Source: Byssochlamys sp. IMV 00236
Lineage: Eukaryota > Ascomycota > Eurotiomycetes > Eurotiales > Thermoascaceae
Direction: 5' to 3'
Length of the DNA stretch: 64,000 bases
NCBI GenBank assembly: GCA_001931875.2
Contig: MSJH02000824.1
Location: 337,837-401,836 of the forward strand
Under the pieces are notes generated by a model. It saw nothing but the letters and a program-made list of their open reading frames with translations. It was not told the DNA's origin and searched no databases. Positions 12,725 through 24,740 of the stretch are shown here, piece by piece. The stretch's first letter is position 1, and each line of letters begins with the position of its first letter. A program made the translations under genes and the position numbers.

Positions 12725-14300
12725 TTATATAGCTTTTACCTAAGAGTTAATATTATTAATAATATCTGCTTTAATTCTTTTATTCTTACTAATTATTTTA
12801 GAGGAGTTTATTAAGTATATTACTATTAGCTATAGGCTAAAATAATATAATTATTATTATCTAGTATATAAATATATTATTAAGGCTAAGTTATTAATAA
12901 ATAAAGCTAGCTAATATATTAAATAAATTAAGATAAGGTTTTAAAAATTCTAGTAAGAGTTTATAATTATATAATAAAAACTTAAATAAAAAAATACTAA
13001 TCTTAAAGCTATTTAGTAATATTAAGAGATATAGCTTAATAAAAAAGAATAGTAATATATTTAAGCTATTTTTAAAAGAAATTAAACTTATTATATAATT
13101 ACTCTTATTATAAATATATCTATATTTATATTTAAATTTAAGTCTAATATTAAAAGATTTATAGCTGCTTTAATAAAAATATTTAAAATATTTATTATTA
13201 TATCTTTCTCTACCTTTAGATTTTTAAAAAGACTTTTTAACTTAAATAAATTTAAAAGTAATTAAAAAGACCTTTAGTACTTTATAGCCTAGATTTAAGG
13301 GAAGATAATAATTAATTAAGATTAATTCTTAATCTCTTAAAGCTATATAGCCTATATAATTAATTACTTAAAAAATATATCTTATACTTAAGTATTACTA
13401 TATATTAGAGATAAGACTTATATTCTTAATAATTACTAAGAGATTTTAAATATTTTAAAATATATATTTAATAATCTTAATTATATAAATAATATATATA
13501 GTAAACTGCTTAACCTCTGTTAAATTAATAAGGAATTTAAGATCTTTTTTATTAAGTTTTAGTATTTAATACTAGAAGGAGAAATATCTAAAAAAATATT
13601 ATTTATTCTAGTTAAATAAATTATTAGCTAAGAATTTTAAGGAATATTATTATATAGCTAGCCTCTAAATTATAAATATTATTAATTTATTAAGTTTTTA
13701 TAAGACTTTAAAAACTACTGCTATTAATATATTATAAACTAGCCTCTTATTATAAAGACTTATATTATTATTTTAAAACTCGCTTAATATATTTAATTTC
13801 TTTTATTTATTTTAAATTTTATTTTAGCTATAAGATATAATAACTAGCCTTAAAAAAACTCTATATAAAAAAGTAAATTAGCCTTAATATAGCTATATAA
13901 CTTAATAGATTTAAATATTTTTAAATGCCTAGATAAAAGAGAGTATAGCTTATTATATTATAAAACTAGCGCTTATTTTTAATATAGCTCTTTAGAATAT
14001 TATATTAAAAATTATTTATATTTAAATAACTGCTAGAAGATTTAAGTTATAGCTATATATAAATCTTACTCTTAAACTTCTTAAGTAATTTAATTTTTAA
14101 ATTTATATAATCTATTTTTTAGCTAATCTTTAATAAAAGGAGTAAGCTTAGAGTAAATTATAGTTAGGCTTAAGAATTATATATTATTTAAATCTCTACT
14201 ACTATTATTTATAAAATTAATCTTAAGAAATACCTATAATAATTAAAATTAATAATATTATTTATAATATTAGAAAAAAAGAAAAAGAAGATTTACTTAT
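12725..14300 (+). pseudogene. gag region of G1
   Basis: This 1.6-kb stretch between the 5' LTR and the protease is where a chromovirus gag lies. I cannot recognise individual gag motifs after RIP, since zinc-knuckle Cys and His codons are all RIP targets. The call is by position. Confidence 0.55.
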
Positions 14301-14445
14301 TAATTTATACTCTATTTAATATTAGAGCTAAAAAATAAAGATTTATAAACTAAAAATAGGCTAAAGATTAAAAATTAAAGTTTATTCTCTTAAAAAGGTT
14401 AATTATCTTATATATATTTAATAGAAGAGAATTAAAAGATAAGAA
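14300..14445 (+). pseudogene. G1 aspartic protease remnant
   Basis: At about 14315-14330 the + strand reads L-F-N-I-R-A, the RIP form of the L-x-D-T/S-G-A active site. It is followed by R-F-I-N, then an I-L-L-K-R-L-I-I-L-Y-I-F-N tract matching the PLKRPIxLYxxNG block of fungal gypsy proteases. Position, about 500 bp upstream of the RT, fits. Confidence 0.7.
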
Positions 14446-14929
14446 GATTATATATTATATCTAAATAAATATAAGAATTAAAAATTATTTTAAAAAAGAT
14501 ATTAAGTTCTATATTATTTAATTAATATATTACTTTATTATTTTAAGATTTTTTAGCTAAAGTACTATAACTTATACTTATAATTTATTATTTATAATAT
14601 TACTTTTAATAATAATTATTATTAAAAGAATTATAATATACTTTTAAAGCTAATTAAAATATCTACTCTATATAATATTCTTTTAAAGGCTTTACCTTAA
14701 TACTTATCTCTAAGACTTAAAGAATTAAAAAAGAGAAATATAGCCTTTATTTTTTTAGCCGCCTATTTTACCTATATTTAAAGAAATATTTAAATATTTA
14801 TAATTATTCTAGAAGACTTAAATACTGCTTTAAGAATTAAATAAATTTAAAAAAAAGACTTTATTTATCTGCTATTTAAAGAGTTTAAAAATTATATTAA
14901 TATCTTTTCTCCTAAAAAGGCTAAGTACT

Positions 14930-15610
14930 TATTATTATATTATTTTTATAACTATAATATTAAGCTATTAAAAAAGAAGTTACTCTTTTTTAAATTTTTA
15001 TATACTATATTTTAAGATAAATTAAAGGTTTTAAAGGAATAAATTAAAAAAAATCTAAGAAAGAAATTTATTTACTTAAACTTATTACTTACTATATCTT
15101 TAATTCTATTTATTAAAAAGCTTAATAGAAGAATATAGATCTATATAAATTACTAAGCTCTAAATATAATAATTATTAAAGATTAATATTCTTTACCTTT
15201 AATTAAAGAGACTTTAAATAATTTAAAAAAAATAAAGTACTTTATAAAGATTAATATTATTTCTATATTTAATAATTTTTATATTAAGAAGAGATAAAAA
15301 TACCTAACTACCTTCTATACTTAACTTAGCCTATTTAAATTATTAATAATACTATTTAGCTTAATAAAAGTATTAATAATATTTTAATAGTTTATTAATA
15401 ATATCTTATAAGATTACCTTAATATTTTTTATATTATATATCTTAATAATATTTTAATATATAGTATAACTTATTTTAAATATATTTAATATATTTATAT
15501 TATTCTGTAAAAGCTATATAAAGTAAGCTTATATATAAAAATCTAGAAGTATAAGTTTATTATCTTTAATATTAAGTTCTTAAGCATTATTATTAACTAA
15601 GACTATATTA
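14930..15610 (+). pseudogene. G1 reverse transcriptase remnant
   Basis: The + strand shows the main gypsy RT blocks in order. About 14945-15060 matches the YDHKIEL...PLYxMSxxELxxLREYIxEN block. About 15110-15165 matches the KKxDGxLRxCVDYRALN block, reading K-L-N-R-R-I, then Y-I-N-Y, then A-L-N. About 15175-15320 reads P-L-P-L-I-K-E-T-L then Y-F-I-K-I-N, matching PLPLIDELL and FTKLDL. The catalytic YLDDILIYS reads Y-L-N-N-I-L-I-Y-S at about 15437-15463. Both catalytic Asp codons are now Asn, so the enzyme would be dead even without the stops. Confidence 0.88.
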
Positions 15611-15799
15611 AAATAAATTTAAATAAGATAAAAATAATTGCTAAATAGAAGACCTTAATCTATATAATTAATATATAAGCCTTTATTAAGTTTAGTAACT
15701 TTTATTATTAGTTTATTTATAACTTTTTTAAGATAATTATACTATTTATAAACTTAACTTAAAAGGAAGTTCTTTTTAATTAAATATTTACCTATTAGT

Positions 15800-16330
15800 T
15801 TAGTTTTAAAGCCTTAAAAGAAATATTTATTTAAGCCTTAATCTTAAAACTATTTAATTAAACCTATAAGGTTATAATTAAAATTAACTTATTTAATTAT
15901 ATATTAATTAAAGTTATATCTTAATATAATAATAAAAGAATCTTATATTCTATTGTATTTTTTTTTAAGAAGCTCTTTATTATAAAATATAATTATAAGA
16001 TTTATAATAAAGAACTACTAGTAATTATTTACTGCTTTAAAGAGTAGTATTTTAAGCTTAAAGGTATATTATTACTAATTAAAGTTATTATAAACTATTA
16101 TAATTTAAAATATTTTATATTAATTAAATTACTAAATTAATAATAAGCCTATTAATTTAAATTTTTATCCTAGTTTAACTTCTAAATTATATACTATTCT
16201 AGAAAATAAAGAATAAAGCTTAATACCTTAACTAAGAGGTTAGAAAATCTTCTTAAAAAGAAGAATAAATAATTATAATATTAAAGTTAAATAGTTTTAA
16301 AAAAAGAGAATCTTAACCTATAGATTTAAA
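15800..16330 (+). pseudogene. G1 RNase H remnant
   Basis: At about 15840-16070 the + strand reads K-I-N-L-F-N-Y (family: ETDASDYAIGAVLSQ). Then comes V-F-F-F-K-K-L (family: VAFFSKKL) and Y-N-K-E-L-L-V-I-I (family: YDKELLAI). Asp of the first block is Asn. Spacing relative to the RT is normal. Confidence 0.82.
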
Positions 16331-16699
16331 AATCCCTAAAATTAAAAGCTATTATTAGAAGTTAAATAATAAGATATATCTGCTTTATTAATCTAATAGC
16401 TTAAAAGGTTAAAAATCTTATTAAACCTATAGAAATACTTACTTAATTTATCTTAAAAAGTTAAACTATTTAGTTTAAAGAACTTATTTAATTTATTCTA
16501 CTGCTTAATTAATCTATTAAAATTATTTAATTTACTAAAGGAATAATTTAGCCTATTAAAAAGGCTATTTAGCTTATTAAAGAAATAGCCTTACTTATTA
16601 AATAAGATTAACTAAGTTCTTTTATTATACTTAATAAACTAAAATACTTATCTAGTATTAAAGACTTACTAGATATAGCTTATTTATTTAATAACCTAA

Positions 16700-17700
16700 T
16701 ATAATTTATTTTATAAGCCTTAGATTATAAAGCTAATTATTAATAAAGAGGAAAATACTTATATTATAGAAACTGCTTATATATTCTTAATTATAATAAG
16801 CTAAAAGCTTATTTATTATAAAAATATTATAATAAATATATATTTAAATACTTTAGAAAATATAAGTTTTATAACTTAATTTTATAAAAATATTATTAGC
16901 TAAATATATACTAATATATAAATTACTAAACTTAAAATTACTATATTTACTACTATATTATATCTTTAAATAAAGGCTATTAAAGAGTCTTATACTAGCT
17001 TCTTATTCTTAAATACTCTTAATAAAATATCTTAATAGATTTTATTATTAAACTTATATCTTATTAAAATTATAATATTATACTAATTATTATAGATTAA
17101 TTTATAAAAATAAAATATTTTATTCTTTATTAAGCTATTTATAATATTAAAGGAGTAATATAATTATATATTTATTATATATAGAAGCTTTATAAGCTAT
17201 TAAAGACTATAATATTTAATTAAGGCTTTTAATTTATTATTACTTTTTAAAAATACTTAACTTAATATTTAAATATTATAAACTTATTATTTACTATTTA
17301 TTACCTTAAGATTAATAATTAAATTAAGAGAATAAATACTATCTTAGAATAATATTTATATGCTTATATTAGCTATTTATAAGATAATTAGATTAATTAA
17401 CTATCTTTAGCTAAGTTTATATTAAACTCCTATTATTTTAAGATTATTAAAGTATTATCTTTTTTTATTAATTATAAGTTTTATTTATATATAGGATTTA
17501 AGCTTATTTAGCTTATAAATTAGCCTATTATTAAAAATACTAAAGCCTTTATTAAAAAAATATAAGATATTATAAATTATATCTATATCTAGATTTATAT
17601 TATTTAAGCCTATTATAAAGAGTAGACTAATTATTATTAAACCTTAGCTTATTATTATTATATAGAATAATTTATTTAATTAAATATTTAGAATATTTAT
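16700..17700 (+). pseudogene. G1 integrase remnant
   Basis: About 16780-16950 matches the HHCC zinc-finger region: N-Y-N-K-L-K-A-Y-L-L, then Y-Y-N-K, then F-R-K-Y-K-F-Y-N-L. In the family these are VPNHNELRARLL, HHDxPLAGHFGRxKTYxLI. The catalytic core follows at about 17010-17560, with I-D-F-I-I-K-L matching SMDFITGLP and F-I-P-Y matching HFIPC. Cys and His are replaced by Tyr, and Asp partly by Asn. Confidence 0.85.
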
Positions 17701-17789
17701 ACTTAGTATTTTTAGAAAAAACTTAATTAGAAGAATCTTAGTCTATTTTATATTATTAAGATTATTAGCCTATATATTTATTAGCTAGA

Positions 17790-18110
17790 TTTACCTGTCT
17801 TAATATATATTTATCCTATATTTAATATTAGCTTACTTTACCTTATTATTAAAGACTCTATATTTAAATAGAGATAATCTTTATTATTACTTATTAAAAT
17901 TAATAGCCTTAAAAAATAAGTTATTAAAAATATCTTAAACTTTTAATAGAAATATTAAAGTTATAAACGCTTTTAACTATAATATATTATTAAATAATTA
18001 GATTATAATAACTTAATTAAAGAGCCTATATATTATTTATAGTATACTTAAGAGATTATTATTAACTTCTATTACTACTATTTAAATAAGCTAAAGCTAA
18101 AAGATAATTT
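17790..18110 (+). pseudogene. G1 integrase tail and chromodomain remnant
   Basis: About 17800-17870 reads L-P-V-L, then Y-P-I-F-N-I-S-L-L, fitting the HPVFHVSLLRPY block that ends the integrase of chromoviruses. About 17940-18100 reads K-W-L-D-Y (Trp as TAG), I-K-E-P-I, then E-I-I-I-N-F-Y-Y-Y-Y-L-N-K-P-K-P. This matches the chromodomain YLVKWxGYxxEExTWEPxxNL and the tail IVNDFHxRYPxKPxP. A chromodomain implies targeting to methylated-histone heterochromatin in the living ancestor. Confidence 0.75.
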
Positions 18111-18141
18111 TAATAAAACTTAATTTTAAAAAGAAGAATAT

Positions 18142-18470
18142 TATTATAATATTAGCCTAAGAAGCTAATATAATTTTATTTAATAAAAACTCTTCCTTAT
18201 ATAGATTTATTAGCTAATACTTATATAAGTTAAAAGAATAAGACTTAACTCTTTTAAATTATATAAAGAATTATATAATCTTATAAAGAATATTTTTAGT
18301 ATATAGCTTAATCTAGATTTAAGCTCTTTAAATTATATTTTATTTATTAAGCTTATCTATAATAGCTTATTTTAATCTAAATTAATTAAATAAAGATTTT
18401 ATAGCTAGTCTTAGTATTAACTACTTATTCTATTTTATTCTAATCTACTCTTTAAGCCTATACCTTAATA
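18142..18470 (+). repeat. G1 3' LTR
   Basis: 329 bp, beginning TATTATAATATTAGCC and ending CCTATACCTTAATA. It is preceded by a purine run (aaaaagaagaa) that fits a polypurine tract. It is identical in length to the 5' LTR. Confidence 0.92.
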
Positions 18471-18475
18471 AAAAG
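18471..18475 (+). repeat. target-site duplication of G1, right copy (AAAAG)
   Basis: Perfect copy of 12391-12395. Confidence 0.85.
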
Positions 18476-18849
18476 AGTAAGTTATTAAAAGTAAAGGCTA
18501 AAATTAATTTAAGGTTAATATTAAGTATATATTAAATATATTTAAAAATCTTACTAAGAGTTATAAATTATATATAAATAGTAATATAAATAGTAAAGTA
18601 AATAATATATAAATTCTATTTATATATTAATATATACTTAACTTATTTTATAGTAAAACTAGCTACTATAGTTATTTTTAAAGTTAATATTAATATAAGT
18701 AATTTCTTTATATAAAGTAATAATACTCTTAATTAATAAGCTTCCTATATTAAAAGAAATATTAGCTTAATATAAGCTTTATATATATTTAAGACTTACT
18801 AAGGTTTATAAATAAAATTAATATTATATTAGTAACTAAATAGAATATA

Positions 18850-19210
18850 TTTAATAAGCGCGCTATATATTATTAGTATAGCTTTAATATATATAAAATA
18901 AATTCTTAACTTACTTTAAGCTAAGTATTTTTTTATTTATAATAATATTGCTTATTTTTATTCTATAGTTAAAGGCTATTATAAATTAATATATATTTAG
19001 TATATATTAAAAATAAAATATATTAGCTTTAAGATATATAGTATATATATATTAGTATAACTTTAATTATTAGTATATTATATATATATAAAATTTATAT
19101 TAAACTTATAATAAGCTAAGAGTTAATTACTTATATATTATAAGGCTATTTAATTAAACTTATATTTAATAGCTATTAAAGCTTAATATATATTTAGTTT
19201 ATTTTAAAGA
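18850..19210. repeat. degenerate repeat with a period near 200 bp
   Basis: The tract from agtatagctttaat through taagctaag near 18860-18925 recurs in altered form near 19060-19125. The tract aaaggctatt followed by aatatatatttagt near 18973-19005 recurs near 19141-19195. Two imperfect units fit a short tandem array, but divergence is high. Confidence 0.4.
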
Positions 19211-19534
19211 TAAGACTTATATATTACTATTTATACTTAAAATAAATAATTTAAAGGTTAATATATATATATTCTTTTCTATAATTATTATAGGCACTAT
19301 TTATATTTAATATAATTTTAGTATATATATAATATTTACTTATTTAATATTTTATTATTTGCTTTAGTAATAGTATATAAAGGTAATATTTATATTAAGT
19401 TTAAGTTAAGTATAAAGCCTATTTATATTTAATATATACTTAATATTAAGTAAAGATATATTTATTATAATAAAACCTATAGCTAGTTAAGTTTATTATA
19501 GATTAAACTACTTTATAAATTAATAGTTCTTTAA

Positions 19535-19570
19535 AATATAGTAGTATTATAACGGTAATACTACTATATT
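19535..19570. repeat. perfect 15-bp inverted repeat with 6-nt loop
   Basis: AATATAGTAGTATTA (19535-19549) is followed by loop TAACGG and then its exact reverse complement TAATACTACTATATT (19556-19570). The loop keeps an ACG. No run of T characteristic of a terminator follows. Function unknown. Confidence 0.75.
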
Positions 19571-20036
19571 ATAGGAATATATATTATAATATAGTAAAGA
19601 TAAAGAATAAAGCGTTATTAGAGAAAATAAATATAAATAATATAAACTTTAATATAATAGGATTTTAATATTATTTTAATATATATTTAATAACTGCCTT
19701 TATATATACTGCCTTAATAAATTATATAAAATAACTTTAATTCTAAGTCCTTATATATATTTTAGCATTACTCTAACTTATACTTAGTATATACTTTAAA
19801 TATTATTTAATATATACTATATATAATTCTTAATAAATATAGTTTACTATAATATAATATAAAAACTTTATTATAAGTTATATAAGTTATATATATATTA
19901 AGCCTACTTAAATACTATATTAAAACTAACTTAGTATTTAAGCTAAACTTAGATTTTTCTTAAGTAAGCTAAGCTTATTCTTAATTAAGCTAAGCTATAT
20001 CTTAGCTTAATAGTTATAAGAAATAATTATATAGAG

Positions 20037-20234
20037 ATTAAAATATATTACTAGTAATAAGAAAGTAACTTAAAATAAGAGAATTTATATATTATAATAG
20101 AATAAATAATAATATTATTATTATTAACTATCTTTATTTAAATAAAAAATTTAAAGAGACTTTTACTTAATTATATAATTAAGCTATATAATTTATTATA
20201 AAGATATATTAATTCTAATTATTATATTATAATA
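20037..20234 (-). repeat. copia C 3' LTR (left copy)
   Basis: About 198 bp, pairing with 44355-44555. Shared tracts include ttactagtaataag-like sequence, aataaataataatatt, and tacttaattatata followed by agctatata. The exact ends are uncertain by a few bases. Confidence 0.75.
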
Positions 20235-22536
20235 TTTCTTTTTAGTTTAAACTTATTAAATTAATAAGTCTTAATTATTTAAGAAATATTATAAAATCTA
20301 TTTTAGAAAGTAGCTTAATAAAATTATTTATTATTATATTTTAAGTATTAATAAACTTTACTTTAATTTTATTTTTTTAATATAAGTCTCTTATATAGTA
20401 ATATATAATATTAATATATTTTAACCTTTTATAAGTATATATATCTTTTATTAAAAATAAGAATATTTAATTATTCTTAAAAAGTTTTACTAGAAATTTA
20501 ATAGTAAAGGCTTATTTTTTTTACTATTAATTTATATTAGTTAGAATTAATATAATTTCTATAACCTATATTCTTTAAGAGTAAAATTAGCTATTAAAAC
20601 TATTTTATAACTTAATATATAATTATATACTTAGTTTTTATTATTAAAGTTATAATAAATTTTTATTTCTTACTTAATTAATTAATAGAGTAATTAGCTA
20701 GAATAAAAATATTCTTAAAGATTAATATCTAGTTAGTTTTATCTATTATATAGTTTAAATTTAAGTACTTAATAAATTATTAATTTTTATTTATATTAAA
20801 CTAAAGACTAAAGTATATAATTAAATAAAGATATTTTATTAAGGATTTTAAAAGTTTAAAATACTTCTTAAATAAATTTAATAGATATTAATTAAGTCTA
20901 CTTATTATAAATATAATATTTAGTTTTATTAAGATTATTAAATAAATAAGACTATTAATAATCTTTTAATACTCTTTTTAATTTATTTTTTTATTCTAGT
21001 AATTAAAAGATTTAAAGATAATTATATTTATTTAGTAGAATATTAACTAAATATATCTTTTCCTTACTTATTCTATATTTTAACAAGAATTCTTAAGTAT
21101 AATAAGATTAATCTATTATTAATATTCTGTTTTTCCTATTATAAATAATATAAATATTAAGAATTTTCTTTATTTCTCCTAGATTCTTAATCTTATAAAC
21201 TATTCTAAATTATTATTTAAATTAGTTAATATTCTCTATTTACTTAATACTAACTAAAATATTATTAATATATATTAGAATTAAAATCCCCTTTTCTAAA
21301 TATTATAAGAGATATAAATTTATATTAATTTATATAAAACTTATCTTCTAAAATATTTTAATATAGGTTTAATTCTAGTCCTATATTACTTATTTTAAAC
21401 TATATAAAGATTTAAGAACTTTAAATATTATTCCTAGTAAAGCTTTTATTTTAAAAAGAATTATTATATATATTTTTTCCTTTAATATTAATTTAATAAA
21501 GATATTATTAATATTTATAATATAATATTTATAATCTTTTATAGCTATAATAATTATAAAAACCCTTAATATATTATAATAAAGGGTAAGAGTAAAGGTA
21601 TACTTAAAATTAATACTATATTTTTAAGTAAATCTATAGGTAATAAAATATACTTTAAACTTTTAAAAAAAGCTGTTTAAGTTATATTTAATAATAAATA
21701 CTTACTAGCTTATTATAATATTAACTTTAAATAGTAAAGTAATTACTTTAAAAATACTATTTACTTAAAGTATATTAATTTTAAATTTAAAAGTACTTTT
21801 ATATAATTTACCTTATATAAAGTTATTAACTGCAGTATAATATAAGGTTAAAATTAAAATTTACTTTTTAGTTATATATATAACTATTATAGTATTAAAT
21901 ATTAATTTTATATACTTCTTCTAATTATTAGAGATTCTAAGGAAAGTTTTTATAAAATTCTTCTCTTTTCCTATATTAATTCTTAAGAATAATAAGTTTA
22001 ATATAAATATAATTTTATAAATTTTATACTTTACTTTTCTTCTAGTAGTTTATATTTTTCCTTTTTTTACTTTATTATTAGAGGTATCTTTATATAAAAT
22101 AGTTCTTATTTATTTAGTTTAAATAGGGGTTTTATTAAAACTTTATATATATTTTAAAAATTAGTAATTTTAAGAAAGGCTTTTTTAAAGTTATTAATTT
22201 TCTCTTAATTATTAATATTATTCTTCTTTTTTAAAAAGCTTATTAAACCTTATTATTAGTTTAAATAAAATATTTAATTAATAAGTTAATTATACTTTTA
22301 AATTTCTTATTAGTACTATATTTAATATTAATCTTTAAAAAATCTTAAGATTTAAGTTTTCTCTTAATTATTCCTTAAAGAATTTAATTTAATAAGTTTT
22401 AATAATTTTTCTTATATTTAGTATTTAAACTCTTTATTACTTATTTATTTCTTTAATATACTTAATAAAAATATAGATTTTACTTTAATTTATTAATTTA
22501 TTCCTTTTTATATCTTATAGTAATAACTTTAAGTTT
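20235..22536 (-). pseudogene. copia C pol 3' half: RT and RNase H remnants
   Basis: On the minus strand, 21258-21280 reads L-Y-I-N-N-I-L in the context of the copia RT motif LYVDDIL, the Asp pair being changed to Asn. The region from about 20240 to 21000 aligns with the RNase H part of copia A and B. The 5' side stops at 22536, where the hAT-like element is inserted. Confidence 0.8.
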
Positions 22537-22544
22537 ATATATAA
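22537..22544 (+). repeat. 8-bp target duplication of the hAT-like element, left copy (ATATATAA)
   Basis: Identical to 42247-42254. The unmutated relatives (for example copia A near 53584) carry one copy of this stretch (atttatatataaaacta), which proves the site is duplicated. Confidence 0.88.
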
Positions 22545-22568
22545 TAGTATTAGCATTAAGTTAAGTTA
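22545..22568 (+). repeat. left terminal inverted repeat of the hAT-like element
   Basis: 24 bp, exact reverse complement of 42223-42246. It begins TAGTATTAGCATTAAG. The GCA inside it survives in both copies, in line with the GCA protection seen across the window. Confidence 0.9.
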
Positions 22569-23400
22569 TAGCTTAGCTTAGCTTAGCTTAACTTACTAAG
22601 ACTTTTAGGTTTTATTAAAAAGTTTAGCTTAATCTACTTTATTACTTTTTGCTAGTTTTAAACTATAGTAATATTACTATTATTTTATAGTAAGAGCTAA
22701 CTTAAGGTCTAATAAAACTCTATATAATTTAGACTATAGAAAATTCTGCAATATTTAATACCCTAGACGTAAAAGAGAATTTAAATATATAAGCTTTTAA
22801 ATATCTACTTCCTATAATATTAAGAAATATTTAATTTACTAAACGTATTATAATTTAAGACGCTTTGCAGATTAAATGTTTTATTATTTAATAGTCTAGG
22901 CCTCGAAAAAATCGCTAAATATTTAAAAAACTAAATATTAATAAACGATTAGTTCTAAAGATAATCTAGGCTTTAAATAATTAGACTAGAAAATAATTAA
23001 CTTTATAAATAACTAGCAAAATATAATATAAAGATAATTTTAAATATTTAGTAAAGAAAATATTTTAGAATTAAAACGATTGTTTTTTAATTCTATATAA
23101 AAGATATCCTTATATTTCTCTTATAACTTCTATAGTTTTATATATATAGATTAACTATAGTAATATATATGCGTTATTAATAGCTTAGGCACCTATTATT
23201 AGATATTATTAAGTATTATCTGCATTATCTTTATATAATTCCCTTTACTCTCTTAGCTATTGCATTAAAGCTTAAATAATTCTATAAAAAACTAAATCGA
23301 TTAAGATATATTTAATATATAGAGTATAAAAAAAAAGGCGGGAATTTATAGTAAAATTATATTTTTTTATATTTTTCTTAGTCTATCTAAATAGGAAATT
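22569..23400. other. left subterminal region of the hAT-like element, low RIP damage
   Basis: It starts with tandem AGCTT/TTAGC motifs (22569-22600). Its part near 22660-22720 (tttgctag, then atagtaa, then aacttaagg) is matched in inverted orientation near 32690-32770. It keeps several CpG outside the GCG context (about 22779, 22844, 22860, 22904, 22911, 22945 and 23075), which are almost absent elsewhere. No gene recognised. Confidence 0.55.
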
Positions 23401-23830
23401 TTAAAGCTATTTATTAATTATATTAATACTATTGTACCTATATATTAACGCCTAAAAATACTGCTAAAATACTTAGGGGTATTAGATAAAATAAACTAAA
23501 AGAGTTTAAAAGTAGTATTTTATAGTCTTTAGATAATCTTAAGGCATATTAATAGGGATTTTAAGCAAGATCTTAAGATATATTTCTAGAGCTTTTTATA
23601 GAGTTATAGAAATATTAATAAAAATATTAGTGCCTTTTAAATAGGTATTTAAATATAGCCTTTAGGCTATAATTAATTTATAAAAAGAAAAATAGCAGTA
23701 TAATATTTTAATAAGTACTTAAAAACTAATAAGTTATCTATATTTTCTAGATAATATATTAGCTTTCTAACTGTTATAAATATAGGATTAAGATAAGAGA
23801 TATAAATATTAAAAAAGCGGGGCAAAGAAT
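23400..23830 (+). pseudogene. coding-like tract of unknown function in the hAT-like element
   Basis: The + frame beginning at 23401 reads as a plausible protein if TAA/TAG are taken as former CAA/CAG/TGG, with stretches such as L-K-Y-L-G-V-L-D-K-I-N and H-I-N-R-D-F-K. Some CpA/TpG survive here. There are about 14 stops in about 140 codons, no fewer than chance, so the support is composition only. I do not recognise the product. A transposase or cargo gene is possible. Confidence 0.25.
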
Positions 23831-24615
23831 AATAAAGAATATATACCTAATATTCTTATTTTAAATATTAGTATTATATTTAGAAGAGAAGTTTATCCTA
23901 AGGACTTATCTTAAGATATTCTAATAGAAGTCCTATAGAATATTAAGACTATAAATATTACTAATATCTTATATATAAAGTAAAGAAATTACCTAGATAA
24001 TAATAGTTTAATATTTTTTATTCTCTTCTTATTCTAATTTTATTTCCCTATCTTATTTATATCTATTATTATCTTAATTAAAGGCTTATTAATAATATTT
24101 AGATTTATAATTAAAGATAATAAGTGAAGAGTAAATAAGAGCAAGATATTTAGTATTATAATTAACTATTATTAATATTAAAGATATAGTAAAAAAGTAG
24201 AAAATTATACCCATATATACTTATATCTTTATTACCTTATAATTTATCTCTAGTCCTTATTATATCTAATATATTAAAGTTAATATTATCTAAAGAATAC
24301 TTTTATTAGTTGCTAGATATAATATTAAGATATATTTAAGGTAAATAGCTTACCTATATAACTAAGTTATTATTATAATAGTTAGATTATAAGCCCGCTA
24401 TAATAGTAAAATTCTTAGATAAATAATATAGCTATATTCTATAGCAAGAGAAAACTATTATAGAAAAAAAGGCTAATTAATATAGATTAAATAAAAGAGC
24501 AAGAACTTAAGAATAATAAAGAGTTTAGTTAAAGCTATAGATAAGAATAATAATTAAGTAAAAGATTATAGAAGTAATTGCAAAGTATATTATATTATTA
24601 GGGAGAATAAGTTAA

Positions 24616-24740
24616 AATAGATAAAGAATAAGATATAATAGATAAAGAATATAATATAATAGATAGAAAATAAAATAGGGTAAATAAAAGATAGAATATA
24701 ATAAATAGAGAATAAATAGAATATAATAGAGAGAATAAAT
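24616..24740 (+). repeat. 21-bp tandem repeat
   Basis: AATAGATAAAGAATA occurs at 24616-24630 and at 24637-24651, and a variant (aatagatagaaaata) at 24658-24672. The period is exactly 21 bp. More degenerate units continue to about 24740. A period divisible by three suggests a former 7-residue protein repeat. Confidence 0.65.

Larger units (their letters stand above)
12396..18470 (+). mobile_element. Ty3/gypsy chromovirus G1, structurally complete, RIP-inactivated
   Basis: This 6075-bp element has two LTRs of exactly 329 bp and a perfect AAAAG duplication. Protease, RT, RNase H, integrase and a C-terminal chromodomain can be read in order on the + strand. This is the standard layout of fungal chromoviruses such as the MAGGY/Tf1-type group; I cannot assign a named family. 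Catalytic residues are lost and stops are frequent. A second copy of the same family, G2, lies at 44822-50890 in the opposite orientation. Confidence 0.93.
18476..20036. other. spacer with degenerate repeats
   Basis: About 1.55 kb between G1 and copia C without a recognisable gene. It contains repeat-like tracts about 200 bp apart, a 15-bp hairpin, another AGTATATACT palindrome (19786-19795), and a terminal block of AAGCTAAG/CTTAGCTT motifs (about 19940-20015). That block resembles the subterminal motifs of the hAT-like elements, so an old hAT fragment may border copia C. Confidence 0.45.

Noticed and set aside
19900..20036. A complete third small hAT-like element
   Set aside because: AAGCTAAG motifs are present, but I found neither the TAGTATTAGCAT tip nor an 8-bp duplication. 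At most it is a fragment.
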